Source: Bugula neritina (Eukaryota; Bryozoa; Gymnolaemata; Cheilostomatida; Bugulidae). From it: DNA of 64,000 nt. The position numbers were made by a program, and so were the translations under genes. The notes below the pieces were generated by a model. The model worked only from the letters and a program-made list of their open reading frames with translations, had not been told where the DNA came from and did not search any database. This document shows, piece by piece, positions 44,201 through 53,128 of this stretch (positions are counted from its first letter, which is position 1; every line of letters begins with the position of its first letter). The stretch covers positions 8,666,408 through 8,730,407 of the forward strand of contig OZ037771.1 of the NCBI GenBank assembly GCA_964035545.1, written 5' to 3'.

Positions 44201-47200
44201 GCATCCAGCTCTCTTCCCAGAAGAGTTTCTCACGGGCCGCTTGTTGAAAGAAGCCCGCCTGCTCTCGGTGCAATCCTTTACCCGGTGTGCACCGCCACAC
44301 CGATAGCAGGAACTGGCACCTGACTGCTGCTGCGCTCTTCCAGAAGCAGCAGCGACTTCCCCCGACTGTTGCCCAGATCTAGAACGGCGTGCAACAGCCC
44401 TGCGCGAGACCACTCTTTCTCGCACACGTGCCAAAACTGACCCAAAGTCGGCCTTGTAGGCACTTTCGAGGGTTACTGCCCACTCGTAGACAGAGGCCGG
44501 CAAGCCTTCATAAAACTGAGCTCGAAAACTCAGATCATTGCAGGTCATGCCGACTCGCCCACCGAACCGCTCCAAGCGGTCCAGGTACACGTCAATCGTG
44601 TCCCCGTCTTCCATGCGGCAGGTAATGAACCTACGCCATGCTTCCTGCATAGGCATGGCGTACTCGGCCACCAAGGCCGCTTTTACTACATCCCATTGGG
44701 ATGCTTCGGCCACACGCATCCTGCTATAGACACGAGCAGCATTGCCACCCAACATGTAGATGAGGATTTCCGTTGGGGCAATCTGTTCTACCTCGCAGAG
44801 TCCCTCAAACTCCCTGATCCACGCAGTGACATCTACACTGCCATCGCCAGTAAACTGGGGCGTGGCCTGTCGAATTCTCGACAGAATCGGGCCCTTTGCC
44901 TGATTGAGGATGCTAGCCAAAACCCTCGCATCCAACAGAACTGGAGCTGCAAGCCCAGTTCCCGCAGATGATGGCCCGCCAAGGTCGGAAGCGCCACCAA
45001 CTGCCGAACTCTCCCCAGGAGAGTCCTCGCCTTCAATTTTCTCTCCTTCCCGTGACATTCCGTTCTCCACAGTCAACAAGTATGAGTAATAAACTATTTG
45101 ACTGAGAACCAGAATGCACAAGCTTACTAACTACGTTTAAGTAGTAGTAAGAAACAGCAGTAATATTATGATTATATCACGTTGTTACTAACCATAAAGT
45201 AATAATAGTAATAATAGTAATAATAGCAATAATAATGATAATGCTGCCGAAATAGCTTGTTACCTGCAAGTGCAAATTAATACGAGAGTCAGACTCAAAA
45301 ACAAATAACGGAGACTAGCAGTAACTTATAATAATGATTATAATAATAATTATAATAATAATACGAATAATAATATATGAGTATATCGACAGCCCCAAGC
45401 TGTCACCGTGACCTCCAAACCACCCCTTAGTCACCCCAATCTCCACCCGTGATCTGCCCAGCAAATCACCGTATTCGCCCAGAATACAATGACTAGAAAC
45501 TTGAATTTGCTAAACTCTCTAATAGATATAAACGTTCTCAGTCGAACACTGTCACACGATTCATTGAGGCTTTTGTTTCGCAGCGCAGCACGAGGAGAAA
45601 TCCTTGACCCCTGCTGTGTACCTAAGCACTCTATCTTGCTACGCCGCTAACGGCATCGGCATACTTACAGCCCACAGTTTTATAATGAATTTTGTGCGAG
45701 TATGTACTGAGATGATTTGCGATTTGTAATCGCCTTGACCTTTGACCTTTAACTGCTTGTTAGATGCTGCACAGCATTATCACTGAGACAGCTTGAAGGT
45801 TTGAACTTTCAACTTTCAGTCAAATGAAATACACAAAAAATAGATACTGCATTTCACTCACTAATCAGCACTTAGTCCAGCAACTAAGGGTTGCATATTC
45901 TGATACGAAACTAGATATTAACAGAGTTGTTCAAGGCAAACAGTACTCATTGTGTACTCACAAGTGTTTCACTGATGGTTGTAAACTATAACTATACTGG
46001 TATGAGTACAGACTCTTAGCATTGGCGCATCTTGTTTAAATTTGCATGAGCAATCATGAATATATACTTTGTATGTGTATATGTATAATTTTTTATGGAC
46101 AAACATAATTATTGATTATTAAAGTAATAAAAATGAAATGTTTCTTGTTTACCTATTTTAATTAAATGCATATATACGCACATACACACACATAAGTAAT
46201 ATATATATATATATCTATTTAAATATGTTATGATTTTAATAAACATGCAAAGCCTAGCCATCGCTTATAATTATAATACATATAGCCTGCAGATGTTTAA
46301 TGAATCTTGAAAATTGATTTTAAAAACAACAAAAAAATTTGTGGCCCTCGGCCCAAGCTGAAACTTGCAGACTGGCCCTCGGTCTGAAAAGGTTGGACAC
46401 CCCTGCTTTAAACCATTGAACATTCTCGATTACTTTGTTTAAATGAGAGGTTGTGCTACTAGACCCTTTTCAGAGGTCCCCGATGTTTTCTTTGCAGTTA
46501 AGAGTTGCGTCCTCTCAAAGCACTTCAGCATTTCTCAGCAACCAAAACCACAAAAATCCGTTCAAGTTTATTTCGAGAGGACACAAATCTTAATTGTAAG
46601 GGAGATCTTGGGGACCTTCGAAAAGGGTGTATTGCTCAAGATTTGGAATATTGGAAACAATGGATGCAGAGCTGGGGGTTGACATTATGCTTTCAAGTCT
46701 AAGTGATTGTATTAACCAATTATTGAATCAATTCAGGAAGGTTAATAGAGATGTTGTCATGTATGGCTTGATATTACTGCATATCACCTGCCAGCTATAA
46801 TTCAATACCAGTATATAACCTCCTAGCTAACTCTATACTAGTATATAGCCTACCAGCTAATACTACTAGTATATAACCTACCAGCTGATACTACTAGTAT
46901 ATAACCTACCAGCTAATTCCATACTAGCATATAACCTGCCAGCTAATACTACTAGTATATAACCTACCAGCTAGTTCCATACTAGTATATAGCCTACCAG
47001 CTAATTCCATACTAGTATATAACCTACCAGCTGATACTACTAGTATATAACCTCCTAGCTAATTCCATACTAGCATATAACCTGCCAGCTAATACTACTA
47101 GTATATAACCTACCAGCTAGTTCCATACTAGTATATAGCCTACCAGCTAATTCCATACTAGTATATAACCTACCAGCTGATACTACTAGTATATAACCTC

Positions 47201-48786
47201 CTAGCTAATTCCATACTATCATATAACCTGCCAGCTAATACTAATAGTATATAATTTTATTATAGTACTTTATTTCTCAAGTAAGGTGGAATACAAGATA
47301 CCTAGCACATCATTACCTGATTGGGCTTCTCACTCCTTTACAATGTCATAATAAACACCTCTAATACAATTGCTACTAAATAATATAATATAGTGCATAT
47401 AATAACTACCTTAACTACCAGAGAGAAGCACATTATACTAACAATTAATGAGTTCAAAGTGATCAATTAAGTGTGGAAATAGAGATTTGGCAGACTAATA
47501 CAATTTGCTACAAACTCACAGCTCACACCCTTCTGTTAGATTAGCCATGTCAACACTTGCTGTTGTGTGTGTAGAAAATTTTGGGTACAACCTAGGGAAG
47601 TGTTAAATGACACGCCCTAAACCATATCCATAGAGTGTTGGGTTTTCATGTTTGATAATATATATTTATATATATATATATATATATTTATAAATATATA
47701 CATATCAATATTTTAAAGATTTTGAAGTTATTCTGTAGCTGTACTCTAGTTGGCTAATAAATTACTTCTCAAACAATAAGACTTTCTCGTCCAAAAATAT
47801 TGCAGAAATGTTGTTAGTAGAACCAACCAAGTATTTACTGGCAAAAACAAGCTTTTCTAAGACCATGTAAATAACTTATGAACATGTTAGACAAAAATCA
47901 GCCAAAGAAATTGACCAGATTTGCTTATTTAACCTTTACCACTTACCACATATTTATTTGCTAAAAATAGATCTAGCAGCAAAGCCATGCTTATACTGTA
48001 ACATTTAGACAGGTATATTTAGACTAGTGTGGGATATGCAACCACTGCAACTCCAAGAATGATTATAAAGCCAAAGAACTTTCAGTTAGCTACAATTTGT
48101 TTTTCTATATTATTATTCAAGAGTTATCTTTCTTGACGAGCTAGTTATATAATTTAATAGGGCTAAGAATTTTAAGAAGTCAAGGCATATTATACAAGCT
48201 CATGGAAGTGTTTCAATTTATACTCAACCTAATATTTATAACATGCCCTGTTACCTGCAGGGACTAAAGTGAGAATAATTTAAAATATGGCTTTAAATTC
48301 AGAGAACAAATCTGTGCAGCGAATGGTCCCACTTATGGTATAACAAAGCAACTACTTGGATACTTTATATTATGATTGTAATTAGAGTAACAATATTTTT
48401 CCTCAGTTTTGGTTCATATAGAGATTTCTATTTTAAAATGCCTCAAGTTTACTCTTCAATTTGAGTAAAATATTGCAATAACTGAAGTGAGATTAAAACT
48501 AACCCTGAGTGTCTCCTATGGTCATACACTGATAGGTTCCATGTTCCAGCCTCTCTCTTATCCTCACCACATCTCCACAACATTCACCATAGTACTTGCA
48601 CTCTTCTGCTCTACTAATGTCTAAACTATTGCAGAATCCACCATTCTTGTTGTAAATTATAGTTGTCATGTTTCTGTTAGTCAAATTCTTACTAAACATG
48701 CCAATGTTTAGCTCTAGAGACTCCACACTGTCCAAAACTGACAAGAGAATTGGTAAGTAAACAAGGCAGTTGTATATCTTCATCAT
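26728..48786 (-). CDS. Gene 2: complete Methuselah-like class B GPCR paralog, 10 exons
   Basis: Exons: E1 48504-48786, E2 38413-38490, E3 36945-37200, E4 35420-35670, E5 35011-35172, E6 29787-30072, E7 29370-29615, E8 28960-29058, E9 27953-28700, E10 26728-27642. The summed length is 3,324 nt, an exact multiple of three, giving about 1,107 residues in an unbroken frame. Layout: signal peptide, Cys-rich ectodomain of repeated modules with somatomedin-B-like CC motifs, seven helices, and a Ser/Thr-rich tail. E10 resembles Methuselah-type receptors: FFFLASLTWSN in helix 3, PFVLFSVYALGLP in helix 4. Exon lengths match gene 1 except E9, which is 21 nt shorter. Introns 1 and 5 are swollen by transposons but their splice sites are intact. 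It is probably functional; the ligand is unknown. Confidence 0.8.
27953..28700 (-). CDS. Gene 2 exon E9: module 4 and juxtamembrane region
   Basis: 748 nt. Module 4 (YECPMGKTYRNKC, VFRNYFCAICD) is close to gene 1. The Ser/Gly-rich linker after CFPNETGG is rewritten and 7 codons shorter. GTAGGT donor, phase 0 exit into E10. Confidence 0.8.
28960..29058 (-). CDS. Gene 2 exon E8: 99-nt exon
   Basis: Acceptor CTTATATCTGAA read in reverse (TTCAG), donor GTAAGT. YKNIHCARCN retained; DVAVKC replaces DVTVRC. Differences are conservative substitutions with no indels, as expected for coding sequence. Confidence 0.8.
29370..29615 (-). CDS. Gene 2 exon E7: somatomedin-B-like motif
   Basis: 246 nt; CDQRCQYFGTCCQDVEVEM identical to gene 1. 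DVYRSAITG replaces DVYWTLTTG. Confidence 0.8.
29787..30072 (-). CDS. Gene 2 exon E6: Cys-rich exon
   Basis: 286 nt; the cysteine pattern is identical to gene 1. It differs from gene 3 by a single visible residue (E versus K in FPEATDS). Confidence 0.8.
30905..31925. other. Insertion shared by genes 2 and 3, unidentified
   Basis: Starts where gene 1 intron 5 stops matching (after ...TTTCTATAAT). Nearly identical to 62010-63034. Contains GGGGGGCACAACG and CGGCCACACGGGGCACAATG. No coding region recognised. Confidence 0.4.
31926..32580. repeat. LTR-like block in gene 2 intron 5
   Basis: 655 bp starting TGTTGTGTAACG and ending GACACTGCA (TG...CA), directly followed by BEL/Pao-related sequence. 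The homologous block in gene 3 (63035-63696) is followed by a polypurine-like tract and a BEL/Pao pol end. The boundary choice is inferred from these junctions; no target duplication confirmed. Confidence 0.45.
32750..34910 (+). pseudogene. BEL/Pao gag-protease remnant with displaced pol piece
   Basis: Plus strand. About 32755-33020 reads ILKILSSDFHSDPSDEN...GHITMPLSLKL...KYMALNRFKNLQKKL, like the BEL/Pao segment between protease and RT. Then gag: a coiled-coil N-part (33036-33590), the DUF1759-like core FSGEPLEYLDWKVAFEGLIE (about 33600) with in-frame stops, and a zinc-knuckle region LCYSCAKPGHKIDKS...CEQKHLAVFHKYY (34306-34650). Then the retroviral-type protease LLNSGSNHTFIT (34764-34958), whose expected catalytic D is N. 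Dead by stops and by loss of the catalytic residue. Confidence 0.75.
35011..35172 (-). CDS. Gene 2 exon E5: linker exon
   Basis: 162 nt with the same CATGTTGTAG acceptor and GTAAGT donor as gene 1. More diverged than E6 or E7, but the sequons NMTY and NKTY and the terminal Cys remain. Confidence 0.7.
35420..35670 (-). CDS. Gene 2 exon E4: Cys module 2
   Basis: 251 nt; NKCPQTYGNEEIRRLCEFGP and LYRNVFCEWCW conserved. Substitutions are clustered between the two halves (YNYQNQSSDAY versus SNYLNQSFDVH in gene 1). Confidence 0.8.
36423..36510. repeat. (AAC)n microsatellite in gene 2 intron 3
   Basis: Runs of CAA/ACA with a GCA interruption around 36450. Absent from gene 1. The Thr-rich ORF is an artefact. 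Confidence 0.9.
36945..37200 (-). CDS. Gene 2 exon E3: end of Cys module 1
   Basis: 256 nt as in gene 1, with GITYSNMYCAICNGALNPNF conserved exactly. Scattered changes lie only in the spacer after the module. Confidence 0.8.
38233..38271. repeat. (GT)n microsatellite in gene 2 intron 2
   Basis: About 19 GT units, at the position corresponding to the CA-rich tract at 7861-7975 in gene 1. Confidence 0.9.
38413..38490 (-). CDS. Gene 2 exon E2: start of Cys module 1
   Basis: 78-nt exon with CTAATGCAG acceptor and GTAAAG donor; CP...LC retained. It differs from gene 1 by K to T and N to T near the end (LCTCATQ). Confidence 0.8.
40356..40774 (-). repeat. 3' LTR
   Basis: 419 bp. Differs from the other LTR only at 40690 (A, versus G at 45592), a transition at a CpG. 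Contains a TAA/ATA-rich stretch. Confidence 0.95.
40775..40789 (-). promoter_or_regulatory. Polypurine tract
   Basis: Minus strand AGAAGCTAGGGGAGA directly before the 3' LTR: the expected position and composition of the plus-strand DNA primer. Confidence 0.75.
40800..44021 (-). CDS. pol: LTR retrotransposon Pol polyprotein (protease, RT, RNase H, integrase)
   Basis: 1,073 residues, uninterrupted. Aspartic protease: LVDTGSERTLV (DTGS at 47-50). Reverse transcriptase: RPVMDYRELNNYV (about 267-279), VVDLKSAYLQIHI, and the catalytic YIDD at 373-376. RNase H: VWTDASSIGIGM (D521), NVAELEAVA (E560), IDSLTVVNWM (D582), D641. Integrase: HHLGVDRT...CETC zinc region (about 684-717), then D747, D801, E837, a D-D-35-E triad. 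The domain order is Ty3/gypsy type. The first ATG lies 32 nt past the gag stop in another frame, so Pol is made by frameshift, bypass or reinitiation. All catalytic residues are present, so it could be active. Confidence 0.92.
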   Translation of the reverse strand: MSEVLSGACVPRDSLALSGAISRTTTSSRMPVIQAVLNGRCFSCLVDTGSERTLVSPRVVGGKRLKAGRPLLTADGSASHVEGTCRVTVGLQGHCFSVSAPVMSELGNLGVDCLIGGDAIDHMGGVTVRRGSDSRYSVVWGKQSSAGCCDFPRQKVASPGLACGATTAVNDNRSSDLGSLQVEDPDFVANFDNGRWTVSWRWTGESPSKLQTRVSEYRCTQAPQIHERYCAELESWISKGWLKRWEGPVEGVIPLLAVFQPTKDKVRPVMDYRELNNYVESHTGDDKVAVCSEKIRKWRQLKGNLRVVDLKSAYLQIHIAKDLWKYQVVRHKGVHYALTRLGFGLSCAPRIMTSILGKVLSMDDRVRRATDHYIDDIVLQESVVGAEEVRKHLAKYGFETKEPESLDGGRLLGIALKSDSRGELRMMRATALSEIHLKLKSLTKRGLFSLCGRLVGHYPVAGWLRMHCSFLKRLGCGGGWDAPVGDAVSNLAAELLNRAKREDPVRGCWRVNPGGSVTVWTDASSIGIGMVLEVDGNVVEDASWLRKESDHSHINVAELEAVARGINLAVTWGFKTFTLAIDSLTVVNWMGNTVDARSRVRTKSAAEMLTKRRLGVIRDTITEFDLEISVRFVPTAENKADCMTRVAKQWLGSRGLGSTDMQVTAALSTGESVEDAIWAAHLPHHLGVDRTLYLARQIRRDLSREQVKRELAGCETCQRVDPALRSENIVPTGSLSVEGNWQRVAIDVTHYDGRLFLSMVDCGPSRLAIWRRLQSESAEKIVAQLRSVVVERGPCEELLLDNSMAFRSASVEEFADEWGISLRFRAAYAPSGNGIVERNHRTIKRIAERGGISPEEATFWYNVTPRKDADEGSVPSNVLFRYPWRVPFDINAPEAGVCGDCNFAIGDEVWLKPPTPSCTRQWALGKVTGVVSRHTVCVNGVPRHVRDVRKRRHGGELAQHGGRRHQGGLSARVDDQHIRYAGPPGDLPLVLSEEHGEEANAGQYAVREDPAQPDADVNDVRCPERPTEQVGVDAEESENADVPLLHHGRPQRVRRRPAYLADYVDWPEVVAFP
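44054..45121 (-). CDS. gag: LTR retrotransposon Gag with two CCHC zinc knuckles
   Basis: 355 residues from the first ATG at 45121. A start at 45058 (MSREGEKIEGED, 334 residues) looks more natural because the preceding 21 residues are hydrophobic and unlike a Gag N-terminus. The core has ARVYSRMRVAEASQW and MEDGDTIDVYLDRLERFGG, typical of retrotransposon gag domains. C-terminal knuckles are CYRCGGAHRVKDC (one residue short of the usual spacing) and CFRCGGIDHWVRDC (canonical CX2CX4HX4C). It would form the RNA-packaging particle. Confidence 0.9.
   Translation of the reverse strand: MCILVLSQIVYYSYLLTVENGMSREGEKIEGEDSPGESSAVGGASDLGGPSSAGTGLAAPVLLDARVLASILNQAKGPILSRIRQATPQFTGDGSVDVTAWIREFEGLCEVEQIAPTEILIYMLGGNAARVYSRMRVAEASQWDVVKAALVAEYAMPMQEAWRRFITCRMEDGDTIDVYLDRLERFGGRVGMTCNDLSFRAQFYEGLPASVYEWAVTLESAYKADFGSVLARVRERVVSRRAVARRSRSGQQSGEVAAASGRAQQQSGASSCYRCGGAHRVKDCTESRRASFNKRPVRNSSGKRAGCFRCGGIDHWVRDCPKPPAVAAGLEGNQPGFQAEDATRGAASSNMDTTV
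45258..45676 (-). repeat. 5' LTR
   Basis: 419 bp, promoter-bearing end for the minus-strand transcript. The sequence right after it (AGCTATTTCGGCAGCATTAT on the minus strand) lacks the usual TGG start of a tRNA primer site. Confidence 0.95.
46451..46640. mobile_element. Shortened hairpin MITE in gene 2 intron 1
   Basis: Terminal inverted repeats ACCCTTTTCAGAGGTCCCC and, reversed, ACCCTTTTCGAAGGTCCCC. Relative of 9191-9621, missing one central arm. The repeats are better preserved here. Confidence 0.6.
46790..47250. repeat. 28/30-bp minisatellite in gene 2 intron 1
   Basis: About 15 copies of ACTAGTATATAACCTACCAG plus CTAATTCCAT (30 bp) or CTGATACT (28 bp), arranged in a higher-order pattern that repeats near 46900 and 47030. 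Gene 1 has a single unit at about 9768-9795. Confidence 0.9.
48504..48786 (-). CDS. Gene 2 exon E1: signal peptide and CC motif
   Basis: Same length as gene 1 E1 (283 nt). Signal peptide and CKYYGECCGDVVRIRERLE are almost identical, but the residues between (about 36-57) differ at roughly half the positions. Donor GTTAGT. Confidence 0.8.
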
Positions 48787-51597
48787 GTCCAGGATAGTTC
48801 TTCTAGTAGCAGTCAGTCTGTTTCAGCCACTCTCACTCTTCTTTCGCTTCTGTCTAGTAGACTGTAGAACATACAAAATAATCTCTTTAAGATGACATTA
48901 TGGTTTTCTAGCCTTTAATCTTGATTCATGACGTCGGCTTGCTAACAGGAACAACTATTTTGAAATACATTTTTCTAGCAGATTACTAATGAAGCCATTA
49001 AATATTTTGGCTGAAATACAAAAATGTGTTTTATGGCTTAAGGACACGTTTAAACTGCAATAAGCATGACAGCTGTTGAACAAGGTGCACAACTATGTGC
49101 TCAATAGATTTACTCCGGTTACTACTACAGTGTAAAATTCAAAAACACAAATCTTTGTTGGAAATAATAGACAAAATGAGCTATATAAAGTTCTGTTGCC
49201 AATCTGCAATGTAAGCTTGAGCTTTTTTTAATTCTATATTAACTTTGAATTAGCCGTTAGCCATAAAATCTACGAAAAAATTTTCAACAGGAGAAACGTG
49301 TCTTTGAAAATCTTGTTCATATGCCATGCATTAAAGCAACTTAACTCGCTCTTTGAATATAGAGAGAAACAATGTATGTTGTAATTTGACACCAGAGTTT
49401 TTATTAGTTTACAATAATAAGTGTATCAACTATCATGGTATGACATCTTTTTTGAAAAAGGATTATGCAATTGTTTAATATCATGGATGTTTTTTAAAAC
49501 AGCCCTATAACTTGTTAACTTTTAGAAATGCATATATCTATTTACCATGACGCATATGTTGTATATATTATCTTTGTTCATAGTTACAATAAAAAAATAT
49601 ACAATAAAATTTAACACATTTAGCACAGGATTGCAGGAGGACAGCCATCTATGTAAGAAAGTTGGCTCAGAAGCTCGGTAACAGAATTAATGTTGCGAGT
49701 TGTTTTATATAATTACTTTCTATCTTGCAATAATATTGTTAATCAAATTAATTTGCCTGCTCTTTGAAAACTGAAATAAAGAGAAATTTTTCCTTATCCA
49801 GATATTTTAGATACTAAAGATAAAGATAATTATTTATTATGCATGCAAGGAAAATATACTCAAGTATATAGACTGACTCTTTCATAATAATTACTGCCAA
49901 CATTACAAAGTTATTAAACTAGACTATACTTACACGATATGAGCCACAGTCTACAGTCTATAAGATTGTTACTAACTGATAGTAAGAATAATGTATACAG
50001 TCAATCACATCTTCTCACAAGTATTCCTTCCTGTGTATGATAGTGAAATATAGCTGTCTAAGGCAGCGACCGTTTGATCATGTGACCTTGCAGCCAATCA
50101 CGTGTGCACACACACACACACACACACAATTGTCTAGCATTATAATGCCTACTCCTATTTAGCCAATACTAACTCATCCCTTCACTTCTATAATTTGAAT
50201 ACAGTCAAATAAATCTAGTAGTTGTTTGTTTTTCTTTTTAATGATACATGCATATTACAAAACTTGCTTCTTTGTTGTACCACTATTTTTATCTTTCCAG
50301 CTTTTTTACTTTTTAAAAGAGTTTTTTTTCTTATTTTTGATCAATTATATACAATATACGTACTTTCCTAGGCTTGCTACTTTTACCAACAGCCTTTAAT
50401 ATCTTCTCAGTAGTTTTGGAACTATATAAGAAGTTAGAAATCTGTTTTTAGCACTACGTCTTATTCTGTGACCATTATTAGGTATACACGCGCAAGAGTT
50501 CTATTTAGATGACCAATATTATATAATATTACCCAACAATATTGCCTAATTTTCTGACTGCTAATAGCAAGAGCTGATCACTTGTTTGGGGAAATGTTTG
50601 TTGATATGAAATAAAGTCTGGCGTTTGGTGACTCATTGAAATGTAGCTGCAAGGCTTGATTTCTGTGGGCACCTGCTTTTAATTTTTAAGTGCACTTTTA
50701 CAAAAACATAACCAATAATGCAGGCAGCTGACCTTTATACCAGTCTTTTACAAGCTTGATTCTTCAACCAATCAAAAGTAATTACATTAGTTAAACATCT
50801 TTCTTATAGTGACACTTATATTTTAAATCTAATTTCCATGTTCTGTGCAAAAATCGTTTTGCTTGAGCTTCATGTGATTTGTATTTTGGTGGTTAAATTT
50901 GGATACTGTGACTGTTTGTTAGACAATTTCTCATTCTACAAACTTCTTTTAGAACCCAGGCTATGAAACCCCAACTCCACACCTATCTCTTCTTTCTTTA
51001 TACACAGAAGCAGCGTATGTGTTGCTATAAGTGGTGAGATCAGAGTCTACATTATTTCTCTGCTTTCACTTGAAGTATTAAGTGAGCTATTTAACAGTCT
51101 ATAATCCCCAAAGTGAAGGGGATTCGTTCTAATTATGTTCAAGTATATAGCCTCATTTTCTCATAGCTGATAGTTTCATGTCTTAAGGCTAAAAATAGTT
51201 CTCAGGTTTCAGTAAAGCTGGCAGGTTAAAAAATTAACACCCAAGGTGACAAGAAGAAAACCTAGTGACTAGAACATCAACAGAGACCTGGAGATTAAGC
51301 AAGCCGGCCGGTGCCACTAGAAGTAGCTGATCCATCAGCCATGCAGCTATACATATAAACTGAGTAGCATGTATTCTACTATAAGCAACTAATTAATAAA
51401 GTATATTATCTGACAGTTAGAAATGGTTAAACTTTATTGAGCTAAACATATTTGAGTGGTGCATTTGTGCAGCTGTTAAAACTTGTGCCATGTGAATTAT
51501 GGAATTATGCAAATGAATGCCCATGGTTTCATTTACGTAACTATTTTCATTAACCGATTGAAAAACTCCATTCCCATAATTTGATAATGGAAATGTA
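48787..51597. other. Spacer upstream of gene 2
   Basis: 48787-50099 is homologous to the region upstream of gene 1. Homology stops right after GCAGCCAATC, and a short CA repeat follows at 50102-50128. From 50130 to 51480 I see nothing recognisable. Confidence 0.5.
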
Positions 51598-51609
51598 GTG
51601 ATACTCTAT

Positions 51610-52440
51610 GTCAACCATACATATGTGCTACACCAACCATATACTATACCAACCATGTGCTATACCAACCATGTGCTATACCAACCATATACTATACCAA
51701 CCATATACTATACCAACCATATACTATACCAACCATATACTATACCAACCATATACTATACCAACCATATACTATACCAACCATATACTATACCAACCAT
51801 ATACTATACCAACCATATACTATACCAACCATATACTATAACAACCATATACTATACCAACCATATACTTTACCAACCATATACTTTACCAACCATATAC
51901 TATACCAACCATATACTATACCAACCATATACTATACCAACCATATACTATACCAACCATATAATATACCAACCATGTACTATACCAACCATATACTATA
52001 CCAACCATATACTATACCAACCATGTGCTATACCAACCATATACTATACCAACCATATACTATACCAACCATATACTATACCAACCATATACTATACCAA
52101 CCATATAATATACCAACCATGTACTATACCAACCATATACTATACCAACCATGTGCTATACCAACCATATACTATACCAACCATATACTATACCAACCAT
52201 GTACTATACCAACCATGTACTATACCAACCATATACTATACCAACCATATACTATACCAACCATATACTATACCAACCATGTACTATACCAACCATATAC
52301 TATACCAACCATATACTATACCAACCATATACTATACCAACCATATACTATACCAACCATATACTACACCAACCATATACTATACCAGCCATGTGCTATA
52401 CCAACCATATACTATACCAACCATGTGCTATACCAGCAAA
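51610..52440. repeat. 16-bp minisatellite
   Basis: About 50 tandem copies of CCAACCATATACTATA with point variants (CATGTGCTAT, CATGTACTAT, CATATAATAT). Because 16 is not divisible by three, each frame cycles through a 16-residue peptide without a stop, which creates three overlapping long false ORFs. Confidence 0.95.
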
Positions 52441-52606
52441 GTCTTATGTCAATACTGTGCTATAAGAACTCTGTACTTTACCTAAATATGCAGGTAAAAT
52501 TATAGTAACCAGCCAAGAATAGCAAAGATTACCTGCAAATCTTCCAATTTAATTATATTTAGCAGCAGTACAATGCTTATAGACATCATGACCACAGGCT
52601 AAAATT

Positions 52607-53128
52607 TCAAAAAACTATTTAAAGTGACAGGAGATTGCAGTTCTAGCTGAAATCAAGCATTTTAATATGACCTCTCAAAACCGCCATCTAAAAAATTGAA
52701 AATTGAAAACGATAACATAAATTTATAATATAATTTAAAATATTGTGACTTCAACATTTCTGTTTATCTAGATGTTTTCTTAAATGTAATCTGAATAAAT
52801 TAAACTGGCTCCATATAATTTGACAGCAGTTTGTTGTATTTGAAAGTAGCGTCAAATTTTACAGCTAATTTTGAAACTTAGGGATCAAATTGAAAAGCAA
52901 ATGGCTGGTTTGGTAGCTATTTATTTAATCAGATTTATTGACTATTATTATCTAAAAATCACCAAGCCACACCATCAACATTAGTTATAAAAACTTTTAA
53001 GCTAAAAACTGGAAGTTTAAAGTAAGCGCTATTGTTTGTATACGTAAAAGAGCATATTTGGTCCATTGATCTGTGGATAGTGTCCCGTGAAGGAACATAT
53101 ATGGTTCATTGATCGTGTAAGGATTCGG
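52607..53128. mobile_element. Second copy of the AT-rich insertion next to the gypsy gag
   Basis: Homologous to 22766-23290 from AAAAACTATTTAAAGTGACA onward. The left border is abrupt: pol sequence lies beyond it in copy 1, minisatellite and unique sequence in copy 2. Confidence 0.6.

Larger units (their letters stand above)
40356..45676 (-). mobile_element. Nearly intact LTR retrotransposon, PR-RT-RH-IN order (Ty3/gypsy-like)
   Basis: Two 419-bp LTRs (TG...CA on each) differ at one base. They are flanked by an exact 5-bp target duplication GTTTT (40351-40355 and 45677-45681). Transcription sense is minus: 5' LTR, gag, pol, polypurine tract, 3' LTR. Both ORFs are full length with no stops. 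GC content of the coding part is much higher than the surroundings, as expected for a recent arrival. Confidence 0.93.
39381..46405. mobile_element. Non-autonomous hAT-like DNA transposon, split by an LTR retrotransposon
   Basis: Left end CAGGGCTGTCCAAC; right end, reverse-complemented, CAGGGGTGTCCAAC. Both continue into GGCCC-rich subterminal sequence. An exact 8-bp target duplication CTTTAAAC lies at 39373-39380 and 46406-46413. Gene 1 intron 1 has the empty site near 9150 (AATTTAAATCATTG). Without the nested element the transposon is about 1.7 kb and has no transposase ORF. Length of target duplication and CAGGG termini fit the hAT superfamily. Confidence 0.85.

Noticed and set aside
51598-52505. 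Three overlapping ORFs with a 16-residue Tyr/Thr/Ile/Pro repeat
   Set aside because: A 16-bp minisatellite gives the same cyclic peptide in each frame; codon use and the surrounding sequence show no gene.
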